Shown here one piece after another: positions 4,344 through 7,384 of a DNA stretch of 7,384 nt; within the stretch, counting starts at the first letter, position 1, and the number at the start of each line of letters is the position of its first letter. The notes under the pieces are model-generated. The model was given only the letters and a program-made list of their open reading frames with translations. It was not told where the DNA came from and ran no database searches. The position numbers and the translations under genes were made by a program. The stretch is from Ilumatobacteraceae bacterium (GTDB taxonomy: Bacteria; Actinomycetota; Acidimicrobiia; Acidimicrobiales; Ilumatobacteraceae): NCBI GenBank assembly GCA_023253435.1, contig JALRGJ010000051.1, positions 1 to 7,384 of the forward strand, in the 5' to 3' direction.

Positions 4344-6584
4344 TTAACGAGCGAGTTTTACTCGACGTAAACGCAGACTATTTGTCACCACAAAGACTGA
4401 CGATGACGCCATGGCCAACCCTGCCCACATGGGATTCATTTTCCCTGATGCCGCTAAAGGAATGGCGGCCACGTTGTATGCAAACGCCCAAAATACATTG
4501 GTGCGAATAGTGCGCAGAGTTGCTCGTGATAGGCGTATTGCATCAGGAACAGATCGTAAGTCTCCATTCACAATGGTGAGATCACTTGCTTGCATGGCAA
4601 CATCTGTGCCACCACCCATAGCAATGCCAACATCTGCTTGAGCAAGCGCGGCAGCATCGTTCACACCATCACCCACCATGGCAACTGCATATCCCCGCTC
4701 TTGAAGGTCTTTCACTACTGCAACCTTTTCATCAGGTAAGACTCCGGCATATAGGTGATGTTCATCGGTATCTATCCCTACCGATTGTGCAATGGCACGT
4801 GCAGTGATCTCGTTATCACCTGTTAACAAAATGGGCGCAAGGCCCATGAGTTTGAGAGAAGCAATTGCTTCTGCGCTTGTTGGTTTTGCTTGGTCCGCCA
4901 GAGCTAAAACAGCTTTTGCCTGACCATCCCATGCAACGATCACTGCCGTTTGCCCTAAATTGCGCGAAGACTCTAAATATTCACGAATCTTTGAGGGAAC
5001 AACAATCATTCTCTCTCGGAACATCTCTTCACGCCCTACCGTGATGATGATTCCACCAATTCGTCCAGCGGCACCAACTCCGGGCAATGATTGGAAATCA
5101 TCTAACGCACTCAGTGTTCCAAGTTCATCTTCTGCTGCGGTCACAATGGCACGGGCAATGGGGTGCTCACTTGCCTTCTCTACGCTTGCTGCAAACCGAA
5201 GTGCCTCTTCACGATCCACTCCGTCTGCAGTATGTACTGCAGCGAGAGTCATGGCACCAGTTGTTACTGTTCCAGTTTTATCAAGCACAACTGTGTCGAT
5301 GCGTCGGGTGCTTTGAAGTACATCAATGCCTTTAATCACAATTCCCATTTGTGCTGCTCTGCCACTTCCCACCATAAGTGCAGTTGGTGTTGCGAGACCT
5401 AGTGCACATGGGCACGCAATGATGAGAACCGCTACAGATGCGGTAAAAGCTTGAGTTGTGTCTCCATTAAGGATCAACCAAGCAAGAAGTGTTCCTAGTG
5501 CAATCGCAAACACAACGGGCACAAACACACTGGAGACTTTGTCTGCAATTCTTTGTACGGGTGCCTTCGTTGCCTGAGCATCTCGCACCAATTTGGCCAT
5601 TCTTGCAAATGTTGTTTCCGAGCCAACTCGAGTGGCACGAACTAAAAGTCGTCCGTTGAGATTGACAGTTGCTGAAGTCACTGCATCTCCCACAGTCACA
5701 TCTACGGGAACACTCTCCCCCGTGATCATGCTCATGTCCACACTGCTGGTGCCATCTGTAATGACACCGTCGGTTGCAATCTTTTCACCTGGACGTACCA
5801 CCACAATGTCGTCAATGCGCACAACTGATGCAGGAATTGATATTTCTTCACCATCACGGAGGACAGTTGCAAATTTTGCACCGAGGGCGAGAAGAGATCG
5901 CAATGCATCACCGGCCGCATTTTTCGCCCGCATTTCTAAAAAACGCCCTAACAGAATGAAAGTAGTAACAGATGCACCAACTTCGAAATACACATGAGAG
6001 CTGGTCTCACCAGCCATCACCATGCCATCGTGAACGACAGAGTTGAGCGCATCTCCCCACACCATTGCCCACACGCTCCATGCTGTAGCCGCAATCACGC
6101 CAACACTGATGAGTGTGTCCATATTTGAGGTGCCATGCATGGCGTTTTTGAATGCGCTCTTATGGAATGGCCATGCACCCCATGTCACCACGGGGGCAGA
6201 TAACGCCATTGCCCACCATTGCCAATTATGAAACTGCCACTCCATCACCATGGAGAGAGCAACAACCGGAACAGTAAAAAGAGCTGAAATCACAAGTCTG
6301 TTTCTTGCAGATGTCAGCCTGCCCTCTAAATCATCGTCATAGGGTTCATCGTCTACAACGTGAGCTGCGTAGCCGGCCTTGCTTACTGCATCTAAAAGAG
6401 TTTGTTGAGTGACGGCAGATGATGTGAAGGCCACCATGGCTGTTTCCGTTGCGTAATTTACAGCTGCTTCTACACCATCGATGCTGTTAAGAGTCTTCTC
6501 AATGCGATTCGCACACGCAGCACATGTCATGCCCTGAAGTGCGAGTTCCACTTCTTCAAGGTCGTCAATGTGAAACGTGCTCAT
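4344..6584 (-). CDS. copA: Copper-exporting P-type ATPase (P1B-1, CopA)
   Basis: An inner-membrane Cu(I) efflux pump of 746 aa, standard size for a CopA with one N-terminal metal-binding domain. That heavy-metal-associated domain has GMTCAAC (C21, C24). Transmembrane helices 1-4 lie in about 95-217. The actuator domain has TGES (288-291). The transport motif is CPC (391-393). The phosphorylation site is D435 in DKTGT. The nucleotide-binding domain has SEHP (472-475), and the hinge is GDGVND (638-643). The last two helices carry YN (703-704) and MxxSS (725-729), the signature of the Cu+/Ag+ class P1B-1 rather than Zn/Cd pumps. It starts 6 bases after the crotonase-like stop, with only weak ribosome-binding sequence, so coupling is likely. 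No CsoR/CueR-type sensor, CopZ chaperone or visible copper operator is in the window. It converges on the sigma-like gene with a 6-base gap. Confidence 0.96.
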   Translation of the reverse strand: MSTFHIDDLEEVELALQGMTCAACANRIEKTLNSIDGVEAAVNYATETAMVAFTSSAVTQQTLLDAVSKAGYAAHVVDDEPYDDDLEGRLTSARNRLVISALFTVPVVALSMVMEWQFHNWQWWAMALSAPVVTWGAWPFHKSAFKNAMHGTSNMDTLISVGVIAATAWSVWAMVWGDALNSVVHDGMVMAGETSSHVYFEVGASVTTFILLGRFLEMRAKNAAGDALRSLLALGAKFATVLRDGEEISIPASVVRIDDIVVVRPGEKIATDGVITDGTSSVDMSMITGESVPVDVTVGDAVTSATVNLNGRLLVRATRVGSETTFARMAKLVRDAQATKAPVQRIADKVSSVFVPVVFAIALGTLLAWLILNGDTTQAFTASVAVLIIACPCALGLATPTALMVGSGRAAQMGIVIKGIDVLQSTRRIDTVVLDKTGTVTTGAMTLAAVHTADGVDREEALRFAASVEKASEHPIARAIVTAAEDELGTLSALDDFQSLPGVGAAGRIGGIIITVGREEMFRERMIVVPSKIREYLESSRNLGQTAVIVAWDGQAKAVLALADQAKPTSAEAIASLKLMGLAPILLTGDNEITARAIAQSVGIDTDEHHLYAGVLPDEKVAVVKDLQERGYAVAMVGDGVNDAAALAQADVGIAMGGGTDVAMQASDLTIVNGDLRSVPDAIRLSRATLRTIRTNVFWAFAYNVAAIPLAASGKMNPMWAGLAMASSSVFVVTNSLRLRRVKLAR

Positions 6585-6590
6585 ACCTAT

Positions 6591-7376
6591 TTATTTATCA
6601 CCAAAGTTGGGTGAGCGCTTTTCTAAAAACGCCCTGATCCCCTCTTGTGCCACATCTGACACCACTGCTTCTGCCATGACAGCTGAAGCAAATGCATATG
6701 CCTGGTCTTCTGGCAATGCAATTTGTTGATAGTACGTACGCTTCCCAATTGCTTTTGATTCCCGTGATCCTCTGCAGGCGCGTGACAGCAAATCATGAAC
6801 GGCGGAATCTAGATCTTTGTCATCAACCACTTGATTGATAAAGCCCCATTCATATGCAGTGTCTGCCGAGATGGCATCGCCTGTGAGTGCCATCTCTAAT
6901 GCACGTTTTGGTGCGAGATTTCTGGCTACTGCAACTAGTGGGGTGTGGCAAAACAGTCCACCCTTACCACCTGGAATGGCAAACGACGCAGAACGCGCTG
7001 CAACTGCAAGATCACACGTAGCCACTAGTTGGCATCCGGCTGCTGTTGCCAATGCATGCACTCGTGCAATCACTGGTTGCGGTATTGAATGGACAGTCTG
7101 CATGAGTTCAGAACACACGGTGAAAAGGTGACGAGCATCTTCATAGGTGGCGCCTTCCATCTCGCCAAAATTATGTCCGGCAGAAAATACTGGGCCTTCT
7201 GCAGCAAGGATGACCCCCAGTGCATCGGTAGTTGCAACGTTCTGAAAAGCAGTAGTCAAGGCAACGAGAACGTCTAAGGAAAGCGCATTTCGCTTGACGG
7301 GGTTAGTCAATGTGATGGTGATGAATGGACCATCTCGACGCATCGAGACCGACTCATGCTCTCGTGGTTCATCCAT
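6591..7376 (-). CDS. Enoyl-CoA hydratase/isomerase (crotonase) family protein, ECHDC3-like
   Basis: A crotonase-fold protein of 261 aa. Acyl-CoA-binding and oxyanion-hole segments are visible as NPVKRNALSLDVL (25-37), FSAGHNFGEM (64-73) and ALATAAGCQLVATCDLAVA (108-126), followed by FAIPGGKGGLFCHTP (132-146), KRALEMALTGD (157-167) and the C-terminal EGIRAFLEKRSPNF. The pattern SAGHNF plus AAGCQLVATCD plus GGLFCHTP resembles the ECHDC3 subgroup. The two glutamates used by classical hydratases (rat Glu144 and Glu164) appear replaced by Q116 and G136, so ordinary hydration is doubtful. The ATG lies 8 bases from the window edge and its frame is open upstream, so the true start may lie outside; ATG at residue 12 is an alternative. 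It is followed 6 bases later by copA on the same strand, probably one transcript. Its substrate is unknown. Confidence 0.88.
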   Translation of the reverse strand: MDEPREHESVSMRRDGPFITITLTNPVKRNALSLDVLVALTTAFQNVATTDALGVILAAEGPVFSAGHNFGEMEGATYEDARHLFTVCSELMQTVHSIPQPVIARVHALATAAGCQLVATCDLAVAARSASFAIPGGKGGLFCHTPLVAVARNLAPKRALEMALTGDAISADTAYEWGFINQVVDDKDLDSAVHDLLSRACRGSRESKAIGKRTYYQQIALPEDQAYAFASAVMAEAVVSDVAQEGIRAFLEKRSPNFGDK

Positions 7377-7384
7377 GGGTAACA

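Noticed and set aside
4352..4364. CGAGT-TTT-ACTCG perfect 5-bp hairpin at the end of copA, as a possible terminator
   Set aside because: It lies within the last copA codons, has a short stem and no following U-run on either strand, so chance is likely.
5593..5997. Plus-strand frame of 134 codons inside copA
   Set aside because: It is a Ser/Thr/Arg-rich shadow of the copA coding sequence; copA motifs run unbroken through this stretch.
1..7384. Mobile element, defence system or CRISPR array
   Set aside because: No transposase, integrase, nuclease, toxin-antitoxin or array-like repeat is visible; all genes look chromosomal and intact.

Overview
The window looks like ordinary chromosome from an actinobacterium of moderate GC content, most likely an Acidimicrobiia-type lineage. 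This placement is inferred and of medium-to-low confidence. It rests on the style of the Crp/GlxR-like regulator, the basic Ala/Pro/Arg-rich N-terminus of the RNA methyltransferase, weak or absent Shine-Dalgarno sequences at several starts, and a sigma-like protein of a type I associate loosely with actinobacteria. No insertion sequence, integrase, CRISPR array, phage gene or assembly-style repeat is visible.

Layout from left to right. A minus-strand operon occupies 1-2109: ispD, ispF and rlmB are packed head to tail (1-base overlap, then a 2-base gap). Twelve bases after rlmB comes the 5' part of a tRNA gene that runs off the left edge. Divergent from ispD across only 29 bases is a plus-strand Crp/Fnr-family regulator (2139-2804). 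Its 3' end overlaps by 8 bases the 3' end of a minus-strand dienelactone hydrolase-family gene (2797-3459, or up to 3549 with an upstream start). Divergent from the hydrolase is a plus-strand gene (3543-4337) for an unnamed protein with a sigma-factor-like two-domain layout. It converges, with a 6-base gap, on a minus-strand pair: a crotonase-family gene (6591-7376) followed 6 bases later by copA, a P1B-1 copper ATPase (4344-6584).

How the genes work together. IspD and IspF catalyse two steps of the MEP isoprenoid pathway, and RlmB modifies 23S rRNA, so the left operon is housekeeping. The Crp-like protein is probably a cyclic-nucleotide-responsive global regulator and may influence the adjacent divergent ispD promoter. 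CopA exports Cu(I); no copper sensor or chaperone lies beside it, and its co-transcription with a crotonase-like gene has no obvious metabolic logic. Coding density is very high and no gene-free stretch exceeds about 85 bases.

I do not see a convincing new multi-gene system. The items most worth a second look are the sigma-like protein and the crotonase-like protein that lacks both usual catalytic glutamates.
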